Below, in pieces: positions 24,340-34,695 of a stretch of DNA of 64,000 nt. The notes below the pieces were generated by a model that had not been told where the DNA came from, did not search any database, and saw only the letters and a list, made by a program, of their open reading frames with translations. Position numbers and translations under genes: made by a program. Position 1 is the stretch's first letter. Each line of letters opens with the position of its first letter. This stretch comes from Pampus argenteus. Its lineage: Eukaryota; Chordata; Actinopteri; Scombriformes; Stromateidae. Where the stretch lies: assembly GCA_036937835.1 (NCBI GenBank), contig CM072863.1, forward strand, positions 17,410,001 through 17,474,000, given 5' to 3'.

Positions 24340-27300
24340 GTAAAGACCTCACATCCCAGTGTGCTTGTGTGTGTGATTGTGTATATTCATGTATCTTAGT
24401 GTGATATTTGCAGCCCCATAATCCAGATCATCTATATTTCTTTTTTTTTTATTACTAGCTACAAGCACCATTTCCACACATGCAGCTTTCACGTCTCTTA
24501 CATGGATAAAGACATGGGGCTAGATTTTAAAATGTACTCTTAAAATGTATTTGTGGAACAAAGTAATGCTGCTCATTTCTGCCCTGCTAGTCCAGTTATG
24601 GTTCATCATCTCAAGGAGATCATGTAACATTAAAGGTTAAAGCCACTAATGCAGGTAATGTGATGAAGCCCATTCACCGTTATCTCCCTGCCTTCCTTAT
24701 TCCCCCTGCGCCATATAAAAAGGAGAAGAAAATATACAACAGCTGTCGGCCTCTGCCTCAAGACTGGAAATTTAAACTGCATTTTTAAAAGCCTGATTTG
24801 AACAGCAATCCATTACAAATCTATTATTTCCCCTTGAGTATATGACGCATAGTGGCAGAGAAAGTATATATAGTGTGTGTGTGCATGTTTATACATGCTG
24901 GGTATGTGTAATAGACAGATAAATGGATGATGTTGTTCTACCCGTATGTCCGCTCAGAAAGCTGCTGCCCTGCAAAAAACAAGCAGTGTCACTGACCCCT
25001 ATCACCCACAGAAGCTCCGCTGAGATCACAAACACACACACACACAGTGTCAACCTGATCCAATCATGCTGTATTAGCCCCCTACCACAGGAAAGAACAT
25101 AGTTGTCTCATTTGTGAGTAGCGCTAGTGAAGCATTATTCAGACTTAAGGTTTGAATAACGACCAGACCTAGAGGACTGATAAACACAGACAAATCGAGA
25201 CTTTGATTAGATATGTGGACAAAAATGAAGAGATGTCTTTCTTTAGGCTTGAAACTATCACTATTTTGGGTTTGTTTATTTTCTTATGAGAATACACGAA
25301 TAGTATATTAAATAAACAACACAGACAGTATACGATGCTTACAGGAAGAAATTAAGCACACTTATTAATCTTGGTAGACAAAAGCCAAGAGGCTATTTTT
25401 AAATAAATTTGTTTGCATTTATTACATTTACTTAGTTAACTATTGTCAGCAATTATTTATTTATTTAATAGCACATATTTCTTAGTTTCTTTGTTTTCTG
25501 GTTGAACAATTGATTCATTTGATAAGTAAAAGAAAATTACGCATTTGCATGTAAGTGCGCATCACAACAGCTGTCGCACAACCATCCAGTCACTGTTGTT
25601 ATTCTTGCAAGTGGCCAGTAGACGGTGCTTTTCCCATTCAAATGAGTCCGTCACAAGCATAGCTGCTAGTTCATTTCAACACTATTTTCACCCAATAAAA
25701 AAGTAGATTTGTTGTTTAACCTCTTTGATGAGTTCCTTGATTTCAAGCAATCGCTTGATAATGATAAAATCAGGCAACCATTGCAAAGATGATTGGATTT
25801 GTAATGAAAGTTGGGATAAATAAGGAATCACGTGAAACTTTTGGTATAGGATTGGTACAGTCTTCTAAGAGGAAGGAATGACACTGATTAGAAAACTGAC
25901 AGGACCCCTGCATGACTGAAAGTCATTCAGTGATAAATTATTTTTTGATGGTCCTAATCACTCAATCACAAAAAACACACACATACACACAAACAGCTTG
26001 TTTTCTCCATCACACTAGCCCTGAGGTTTATTAATTTCCTATTCAGTGCTCGACTCTGAGTCTCACCACCTCTCACTTCCAGCAGCACTTATCTCATGAG
26101 TCATGCTTGACCTCTGAGTCCATAGTTATAACAGATCTTCATCCAAAAAGTCTTACACACACAAACACACATCCACTCACACAAACATCCACACACGCTA
26201 CTCACACCTTTTAGGGCCTGAGCACTGATGGAAAGAGACAAACCCCTTCTCAGTAGCCAGCCTTTGTAGAAGGGCCATAGTGTAAATGGAGTTATATTAT
26301 TGATGCTGGCTGAAAGAGGAGTAAATGGCTGCAGGTCCCATTACTGGCTGCTGCATGGTGGCGCCCATTACTGTGAGAACTTTTTCAAGTGAAATACGTT
26401 TGTCACAATATTTTTTTTTTCTAGATTTAGTTTTTCTAGTAATCATGAAATTGACTTCTTTGTGTTTTTATTCAGAATTAGTAGTGTGTGGTGTGTGCGG
26501 GCTGTAAATTGTAGGTTTTTTTGTAGGGTTTTGGAAAAGTCTGAGTCATATTGTGGTTTAATAAATTTAATTTGTGGCCAATAAGCAGCGCTCAAGAGGT
26601 CATTCTGTGTTTAAAAAAACACTCTGCATGAGAAATGTACAGGGTCCACCAGTGTGTTTGTGTTGCATATGTCCCACGGTTGGGGGCAAATTTTGAAGAA
26701 CAAATTAGTCGACTAGTGGATAGCGTCTCTGACAAAATATGCGTTTCCTGTTTGGTTTCAGTGCAAAGGCGTTCAGAATGAACTAAAATGTTTTGGAAGT
26801 TCTGCCAAGTGTAATTAAGCTCATAGGGTTTGTTAGGAAAGTGTTGGTTGAGGTTGTTTTTGTGTGCACTCACAGGGAATAAAGTCAACTCTGTGTAATG
26901 CTGAGAAGAAAGATATCCTCACGTACAAAACATGGGTTTTACTTCTCACCATGTTGTGCATATTCGCAGCATTACAGCAAGCACACGCATCCCTCGTTTC
27001 TGTGAATGTCAGTATCAGAGGAACAATGTAAAAATGTGAAACACAATACAATAAAGTATGGAGAGATGTAGAAAAGAAAAAGTAGTTAGGTAGCATTACA
27101 GCTTACAACATGTCAGTAGCAATTTAATATTATATCTGGTCCTTGTGGAGCTAAATTAAAACAACTTTAAATGCCAGTGGATAGTTTAACCTTTAGCAAT
27201 GTGTCAAATTAAATGAACTAACCATACAGTTGTATCTGCAAAATAGCTGCTATCAGTAACCATCAGATAAATGTAGTGAAGTGAACAATAGAAAGTTACA

Positions 27301-27644
27301 CAAAATGGAAATTTTCAAATTATTTCTTCAAAATTTTGAGTATTTAAATACAGCACTTAGATAAATATACTTTTTTTTTTTTTTACCTTTAACAGTAAAC
27401 AAGAACTTTCTCCACAAACACTGCTATTAAAATGTATTTGGTGATGGAGGAAGACAGAAAGCACAGTGACCTGATAAAGAATGGTGGAGGAGTGGATTTA
27501 GTTTGGTGTATGAGACGGGGAACCTTGGCAACAGACAAACTGTGTTTCATTTGTGGGCAAAGAAATCTAATTAAGTGTTTCAGCACACATTGTTTACTGT
27601 AATCTGCTCTGTAATGTCATGCTTTTGTCATTTTGTCAGATTCT

Positions 27645-27659
27645 TGTCCGTGTGTCTGT

Positions 27660-27692
<33 letters not shown>
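27645..27692. repeat. (TG)n microsatellite
   Basis: A TG run with TGTC interruptions. A similar run lies at 27950-27988. Confidence 0.9.
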
Positions 27693-27697
<5 letters not shown>

Positions 27698-28604
27698 AAC
27701 TTTTCACCGTGAATCATCTATTTCTGACAATTTTTCAACCTCACTCCCCACTTGTGTTTTCTCGTCATGGATACCTGGGTGTGCTGGCATGGCTGTGTGA
27801 GCCGGGGCAACAGAGATACAGTGTGTTGTACATCATTGTAGAAAGAGATGGATGCCTCTCTCCAACAGCTTCTGCACTCCAGGATCACTGAGTGGAACAG
27901 TTACAATGCCTGAGGGTCTCTATACCTCTGGGTCTAGCCCCTACTTCTTTTGTGTGTGTGTGTGTGTGTGTGTGTTTGTGTGTGTGTGATGGTGCATCAT
28001 ATCCCCTTTAAATAGTTATGACCTGGGAGCAAGGGCACGGCACTGCTTGTGATTCGGCTTTTATGACTAACACTTACTGCGCAGTGGGGAATGCATACAT
28101 GTACACACTCAAAACCTGCAAAGGCATCTATATGTGCACGCCAGGCAGAACACATAGACACACAGGCATACAGACACAAAGTAAAAGTAAACTCCCTATT
28201 GCAGTTTGTGTTGCTTCACTGAGTGCGTTCAGGCGCTGTCTGTGTAAAGTATTAATGGGCAAACACTCTAACAGACACACACGCTTAAATGCACATATTG
28301 TATGTCCGGCCTTACATCAAACAGTCTACATTTAAATGATACAATAGAATATGTATTCGTTGAATTAGTTTAGGTTAACCCTTTTTTTTTTCTTTATCAT
28401 GTGACTCACATTACTTTAAATGAAAGGGTTAGAGGTGAAGGGGGTCCCTTTGAACTTCTTCAGATTCATCACATGAAATAATTTATTTTCCATGTCATCG
28501 TTTGAAAGTAGAGCAAGTGGGCCAATCCTGCCTTAGTGTGCTCTCAAAAGAAATTATGTATATTCACAGATGAATATTTATTGTTAATACAGGGTGAGAT
28601 AAAA

Positions 28605-28654
28605 TCAACCACTTAATGTCAAATTGATTTTGACATTTGACATTAAGTGGTTGA
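28605..28654. repeat. Perfect 20-bp inverted repeat with 10-nt loop
   Basis: Arm 28605-28624 (TCAACCACTTAATGTCAAAT) is exactly the reverse complement of 28635-28654. The spacer is 28625-28634. Pairing stops abruptly at both ends. It lies in the intron between coding exons 2 and 3 and does not resemble the terminal repeats of any element I know. Confidence 0.85.
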
Positions 28655-29705
28655 GCCTGTTTTGTTTCGCCAGGAGAGCAGGGTGTTAATTGTCAATAAA
28701 CACTTCTCAAAGTGTTCATTAGCCAGTAACAGGCTATCGGGATTATACTATATATATATAAGAGTCTGATCAATTACGTGTTTTTCTAAAGTCACAGAGT
28801 GAATATGTGAATGAGGAGACCTGCAATTTCAACTTTGTCCACTTGATGTCACAAACATTACAATGACAGTGCAGGCGAGGAGTGCAGGAGAAATATGAGT
28901 AGGAGCTGTGTTGGGATGAGTGCTCATACAGCTGACATATTTGCTCACGCACAAATAAAAATAAAAACATATGCATTATGATGAGTGACATTTATCAGGT
29001 GGAGTGTTAGATTGACATGTTGTGATCAGTAGGAGAGACAGAGCTGTAGGCAGCCTCATGGCTTGAAACCTCTGCAGACCCTATTTAGAGAACCCCAGAG
29101 ATTAAGTGAGAACCTGGGGAATAACATAGCCTCAGTCCCTTGTGTTGCCTAATCACCTGCACCTTAAGCGAAGCGCTGTCTAGACGTTTGCCCTCAGCTG
29201 ATCCGACACTGAAAGTTTGAGAGAGAACTTGAAAGGGAGCCATTTTGGGTGCATATTCCATTGTAATGAGCTGATAGTAACTGTGATGAAATGTGTGAGT
29301 GAGCTTTAAACCCTTTTTAATTAGCATATGCACCTTTTGTGAATATAAATGTGGACGCTTAATGAGACTGATGCAATTAGAAGTGGTATGCTGAGAAGTA
29401 CTGAGAAGCATGTGTTATCCACATTTTTCCTGGAGAATATGCATCATCTTTCTATTTCAAGCAACTTGACAATGATTCATTTTCACATTCACCTACAGAA
29501 TATCATAGTCAACATGTTACATGTGCAGATACAGTATAAAGCCATCAACTTCAAATTAGCTCTATCATTTTAAAGCCACTAAGGCAATAATGCTCTTTAA
29601 GTATTTTCTGCTCATCGAGAATCAGCCAGCATGACTGTGTGAATAATCAACAGCTCGTGTGTGTGTGTCATGATAAAAGTGTAGGTAAGATAATCCAGTA
29701 AGTTA

Positions 29706-29967
29706 TTAAAAGAATAGTTGAATATTTTGGAAACTGCATGTATTCCCTTTCTTGTTTAGAGTTAGACAAGAAGATTGATACCAAATATGAAACTACTACT
29801 AGCAGCTGGTTATCTTATCTTATAGCATAAAAATTAAAAGCCTTAAAACTAGCCAAGTTCTGTCCAAAAGTTACCATGCAGACATGCGAGTGGTATCGAT
29901 CTTCTTATCTAACTCTCAACAGGGCAGCCAACAGGGGTATTTCTCACAATGTTGAATTTTCCTTTAA
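29706..29967. mobile_element. Foldback MITE-like element, degenerate
   Basis: The left end (29706-29783) and right end (29891-29967) are imperfect inverted repeats of about 77 bp that share the blocks TTAAA, GAGTTAGA and GATACCA in mirror orientation. About 107 bp lie between. The sequence matches by memory a very common percomorph element containing 'gagttagatgagaagat' and 'agcagctggttagctta'. It is old, with many substitutions. It lies within the intron before coding exon 3 and has no coding capacity. Confidence 0.7.
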
Positions 29968-31997
29968 AGTAGAATTCAAATGCTATACTTTCAGAAACAG
30001 GTCATGCAAAAAGAGACTTTTTTTGGCTGACCTGAAGGTAAAACAATTTATGGCTACCACTCAGCAGCTTCTATGCACATTCACTATTAGTAGGGCTTGG
30101 AAAAATATGGCCCCACAAGCAAGGATCTCAGAATTAACTGCGACACACAGACTAAGTACCTCAGTAATCTTTTTATGATCGACCTGTTGAGACCTGTCTC
30201 TGAGTGCAGTCTAACATCTTAACTAACTATGACATCGCAGGCCATGTAGCGGGCCCCTGTTCATTTTGTGACTTGACATGCAAGTGCTTATGTGTCATGT
30301 CTGCCCCACCCTCCCAGTATATCATGAGATAAGCTGAAAGGAAAGCTAACTCCATAATAGCACTCACAGGCCATGCCCATTAGCTCTAAATAACACTCTT
30401 GCAGTGTAAAGCACCATCATCGACACCATAATGGCCACATTAACGAGCATTACACAGCCACTGGTTTTTCGAACTGCTTACTGCCACTGAGCTCATGCAT
30501 CATAACAATGTGTTCAACATTACAATTTGTGATAGCTGTGAAAGTTTTTGCTTTTTTGGTGACTTGGCAACTTGGTGTTGCTTCGCTCTTCTCCCTATAT
30601 GTCTTCCTGTCTCTCTTACTGCATTTGTGCTGCCTGTTTTCCATTCATTTAATCTGCTCCTTCGTGCTTTCTTTGTTGGATAGTCATCCTCAAACAGTCT
30701 GTCTCCTTTTTACTCTTCTTCTTTGCCTCTATCAGTTGCCCTCACTGCTCATTTCCACACTGTAAACTTGTTTTCTTGGTGAACAGCTATTATTTATTTA
30801 TCTCCCTATATCCTCAGCTATGTTGTTTTCTTCTTACATGATGCTCAAATGAATTGGCCGTGTTCTTTTGCATTATATAGGTAAAAGCCTATTTTCCTAC
30901 CAATACTACCTCATTCCCCTCTCTTTGATGAAAACAGTAGTCAAACAGAAGTTTGAGAAATGGGTGCACTCTTTTATCCATCCCTGCACCCACACTTAGG
31001 AGAGGAGGATGGATAGACGATGAGTTTGGAGAGAGGGAATTATTAATTATTCTCAGCAGGCTGCCTCCTGTCTAGACAGTGGATCAGATGATCTAGAAGA
31101 TTTGAGTGTCAGCTGCTAAGAAGTGAGAAAACACTGGGGTTTAACACTGGATTAACTGTAGATCAGGCAAATTACTGAAGCTGAATTTTATCCATTTTCT
31201 TGCACACAAATATACAGAAAATCATGACTTTTCCTTGATTTTGATGCAACTGAGGAACTTTCTATCTTTAAAAAAATACAAAAGAGACGTTTCAGGTTTT
31301 GTTTTCCCAACAAAATTGAACAGAAAGTAATTCCAAAGAGGGCTTTTGTCCCTGCAAAAATCGTACAGTAGATAATTATTCTCCTTTGTTTGTGATCATT
31401 TGTCTCAAATACATAAGAGCAGATTGATAGCAATACTTCATCGTAGTCCTGTTCTTGTTCTCTGTATTATGCAAAATGAATAAAACTAATTTTGCTGATT
31501 ATACTATAAGCAATAGGGAAGGTAGGTGAAGCAGATTTCATTTTGGTTATAGGAACACCCATGCATACTCACACATGTACAAATGCAAAAAGTATGCACA
31601 AAATTCACCTCTGTGAGTAGTGAAAATATTAAATTCAAAGACCTCTGCCCTTTTTAGAAGATCAGCAGCACCACAGGGTGCCTATATCCGATTAGTTCTA
31701 TTCAGGATAAATGAGACTTTTATCAGTCATTGCTTCCAAAGTATGACAGTGAAATCTTTGTGTCGGTCGTATTTCCCCTACTCTGTCTACTTCAGTTCTT
31801 GGGAATGACATACTTATTTCATGCGCACTTTAAGATCCTATGTTGGAGGATTACAATAATCTGATTAAAATGAAAAAAGGTAACTGCTATATATTATAGC
31901 TACTGTGAAAATCACATTAATCTTATTACAGAAGAAAAACCCCTCATGACTGCTCAGTGGTACTGTGAGTGATACAGAACCACAGCGTTCATCATGT

Positions 31998-32060
31998 GAG
32001 CTGTCCACGGTGCTGATTTTCCTGTAGTCCCAGCAGCAGGATCAGCACCATGGACAGCTC
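31998..32060 (+). ncRNA. MicroRNA-like intronic hairpin
   Basis: Arms 31998-32017 and 32041-32060 pair over 20 positions with a single C-A mismatch. Inside them CCTG pairs with CAGG across a 3-nt bulge, leaving a 12-nt terminal loop. Total length is about 63 nt, the size of a pre-miRNA stem-loop. It lies on the sense strand of the TAFA gene, 150 nt before coding exon 3. I do not recognise either arm as a known fish miRNA. It could instead be a structure that affects splicing, or a chance inverted repeat. Confidence 0.35.
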
Positions 32061-32209
32061 CGGTAACATTTACATTTTGAAAATATGGTGCTAGTATTAT
32101 TTTTGTCTGATCTAGTCTAGTGTTTTGTCAGTATTCATTGCTCTGCATCATCTTATATTTTCCATTCAGTGACCTGCTGTCTATCATTTCCCTCCATTCA
32201 CTACTCCAG

Positions 32210-32334
32210 CCTCCATCGTAGCCCAGAAATGGTGGTGCCAGATGCACCCGTGTATGGATGGAGAGGAGTGTAAGGTCTTGCCTGACCTGACTGGCTGGTC
32301 CTGCAGCACTGGCAACAAAGTCAAAACCACCAAG
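32210..32334 (+). CDS. tafa3: TAFA-family protein, coding exon 3 (C-terminal cysteine domain)
   Basis: The exon encodes residues 91-132. It starts with the split Ala codon and reads A-S-I-V-A-Q-K-W-W-C-Q-M, then P-C-M-D-G-E-E-C-K-V-L-P-D-L, G-W-S-C-S-T-G-N-K-V and K-T-T-K. It holds the last four cysteines (C100, C105, C111, C122) at family spacing. The acceptor is CTACTCCAG, ending at 32209. The donor is CAAG|GTGAGA at 32335, phase 0. Q101, E110 and L117 are TAFA3-like by memory; TAFA4 usually has H, D and Y there. A microRNA-like hairpin lies 150 nt upstream in the preceding intron. Confidence 0.97.
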
Positions 32335-34530
32335 GTGAGAACGATGCCTGTCTGTATTTGTGTGTGTGTGTATAAACGTGTATGTGCACGACTACCTGCC
32401 TGTTTGCATGCCTGTGTAATTACTGATCAATTGTGTGTACATTTTATGCACATGGCACCACACATGTGCTGCCCTTTTCCTTGTATTTGTTTCCTGTGCA
32501 GTTTTTTTCTGTTTGCACGGTGACACCTACATTTATATCCAGCCAATTCCAATTATTGTAGAGTATTTGATAAAGACTGGCTTCTAATTTGTATGCAACA
32601 CCAAAGCAAGTAACCTTATCAGTGCTCACATCAAAAAGTCCCTTGAGAAACACATGATGTCCAGATCGAATAAATACATGTATTACTGAGCATCTTCCAG
32701 CTTGATTAACATTTGATGTAGCTAGCATTGACCTTGATCTTCAATTGAATTTTTTTTTTTTTTTCAGGGAAAAGATCTTGCCTCAATTAGTGTCTGATAA
32801 ACAAACTTTCAACTAGATGGCTTTTATTCTTGTTTTTCATACTGTATATGAAAAGAAAGTATTTACTAAACAAATTAAAGATAATCTTGTAAATAAAAGT
32901 TGTTTGGATCTTAACGATGCTCACAAATGAGTGTAGTCTAAATAGTAATAAACATCAATAAATAATTACAGGCATGATACAGAGCTAATCAACAAGCAAA
33001 CCACAAAGTGAGCCCTATTTGTTAATCTGCTGTAACTGTATCTGTTCCAACAAGGTTGGAAAAGAAACAATGGATGCAGAAAACACAAGACCTCTGTAAG
33101 CCACGCAGTGTGACGCCATGTAAACTGACGCTATTCAGATGAGATAAATTGATTTAAATGAGGGTCCTTCATGGCCTTTTGTAAACTGTTGAAGTGTGAA
33201 AGTTAATTTGCGGGACTGTCGACTGGGGTGTGTGTATATATACGTGCCAGGGTGTGTGTTGCAGGATAGAGCAGGTGCAGTTTATTTACAGGTGAAATAT
33301 TAAAAGAGAAACAGTTGTGAGGGAAGCGGTGCAGGCGCCATAAGAGTAATTGCTCGAGAGATGGCATAACAGCCCAACATCTGTTGCATTCATTACAATG
33401 CATTATGGTGGGGGCCTTCTACAGAGGCTTTACAATTAAGAGTCATAATTAAATTGGTGTGTGGGAGAGACTGAGGAAAAGAGGCACTGCTGGGCTCAGT
33501 CTCAGGCACTGGAATTAATGACCCTGGGCCTAACACCAACTCTGGGACTGATAGGTGCAATTATCCTGAGTCTGCCGCATGTTGCCATCTCTCGGTTTCT
33601 TTTCTCCCTTTTGTTTCTGTTTCGTCTCTCTCACCCCGTCTGACTAGCCGATCAGCTGAGAGAGGAATGAGGAGCCAATGGCTGACTGCATCAGTGGACG
33701 TTAATTGTGCATTTGCGAGGTGCTTTGGGACAGTTACTTGGAGACTTGGTAGCAGATGTCACTGAAGATAGTTACAAAGAGACATCGATTCCCTGGCAAC
33801 TGCTCACATGGCCCTTCTCTCTCGCTCTCTCTGTGTCTCTCTTCTTTATCCTGCATCTCCTTTTCTACACATGACCTCCTTTCACCATGCCAGCATCTCA
33901 TTCACCATGATGAGCCATATTTGTCCATCTTTCTTGCACTCCCACACAGCGTAGGTGCGCTCTAGTAAGATGTATGGAAGGATGACCGAGGCACCAGAAC
34001 ACTGCTTAACAAGGAAACGCAAAGACACCACAACATAAGCTACTGTACATATTTTCTGATGTCAGATTTATATGTTTCAGTGTGTGGAAAAAACATTTAC
34101 AGATCTGCACTGATATATCGGTATATCTGTTCATTGCAGATGCACAAAGGATATAGGTGTTTGTTGATGGAAAACAAGCTCTTTACATCTCCAATTATAA
34201 GCCTTCAACTTATTGGCCACGTGTAAACAAACCATTACAGCTCTGAGACACATGTGAACCCTGGCTTTAGCAGTTATTACACTGCTGGTCCCTGCAATCA
34301 GTCAGCACAATAAACTGCAAACAAACCTTTTCACTCCAATATTATTAGGACAGAGCCAGAAAAAAGTGCTCTGATTTGGAATATTTTCCCTTTGACCCCT
34401 AATTGGCTCCTTCAAAACTGAAACGTTCATTCATTGACTGTGAAGTGTGGACATAGTGCCCATCCATATAATTACATGTCTTCATGACACTGATTCTCAG
34501 CTCTTATCTGTGATATTGTTTCTTTTTTAG
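32335..34530 (+). other. tafa3: TAFA intron before the terminal exon
   Basis: A phase 0 intron of 2196 nt, GT-AG. No repeats or ORFs of note are seen. Confidence 0.88.
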
Positions 34531-34542
34531 GTCACACGATAG
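34531..34542 (+). CDS. tafa3: TAFA-family protein, terminal coding exon (last three residues and stop)
   Basis: Only four codons are coding: V-T-R and TAG, after a strong acceptor (TTCTTTTTTAG, ending at 34530). The intron before it is phase 0, as required by the previous donor. V-T-R is the C-terminus I remember for TAFA3 and TAFA4, and a separate 3' exon carrying the final residues suits the family. An ORF finder would miss this exon. The exon continues as 3'UTR. Confidence 0.9.
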   Translation, partial: VTR

Positions 34543-34695
34543 CGAGAGAGCCACTGAGCCACAAGGAAACCTGAAGCTCTGGAAAGGATGGATGACTCAC
34601 ACATATATTTATTGTACGGTGGGAAATCAAGGAAAGGACCGCTGTCAGGCTATCCATCACAAAACAATGGAATAAAATGTACTCATCACAAACTA
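34543..34695 (+). other. tafa3: 3'UTR of the TAFA gene with polyadenylation signal
   Basis: Sequence after the TAG stop continues without splice signals to a canonical AATAAA at 34671-34676, which would place cleavage about 15-25 nt later. Longer 3'UTRs ending at downstream signals are possible, as TAFA messages in other vertebrates often have long tails. Confidence 0.5.

Larger units (their letters stand above)
24340..32209 (+). other. tafa3: TAFA intron between coding exons 2 and 3
   Basis: A phase 1 intron of 7870 nt. Contains the perfect inverted repeat, the foldback element and the microRNA-like hairpin, plus a CTCF-like match near 25613. No nested protein gene is recognised. Confidence 0.9.
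3900..34695 (+). other. tafa3: Gene span: TAFA-family (FAM19A) secreted chemokine-like protein, probably tafa3
   Basis: This is the whole transcription unit as I reconstruct it: a probable untranslated exon ending at 4388, an untranslated exon at 16011-16165, four coding-containing exons, and a 3'UTR with AATAAA at 34671. The approximate intron lengths are 11.6 kb, 262 nt, 7.6 kb, 7.9 kb and 2.2 kb. The spliced product has 135 residues. Its ten mature-chain cysteines fit the family spacing CX7CCX13CXCX14CX11CX4CX5CX10C exactly. TAFA proteins are small secreted ligands, mostly made by neurons. Paralogue choice rests on memory: W-W-C-Q-M, G-E-E-C-K and P-D-L favour TAFA3, while K-Q-G-T-C-E-V-V and C-V-E-A-S also fit TAFA4; the V-T-R end fits both and argues against TAFA2 (V-T-H). 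The family is certain. The 5' end and the paralogue are not. Confidence 0.9.

Noticed and set aside
23842..24404. Arg/Glu- and Ser/Leu-repeat ORFs on both strands around 24.1 kb
   Set aside because: They are translations of the CT/GA microsatellite. Only 24184-24339 is coding.
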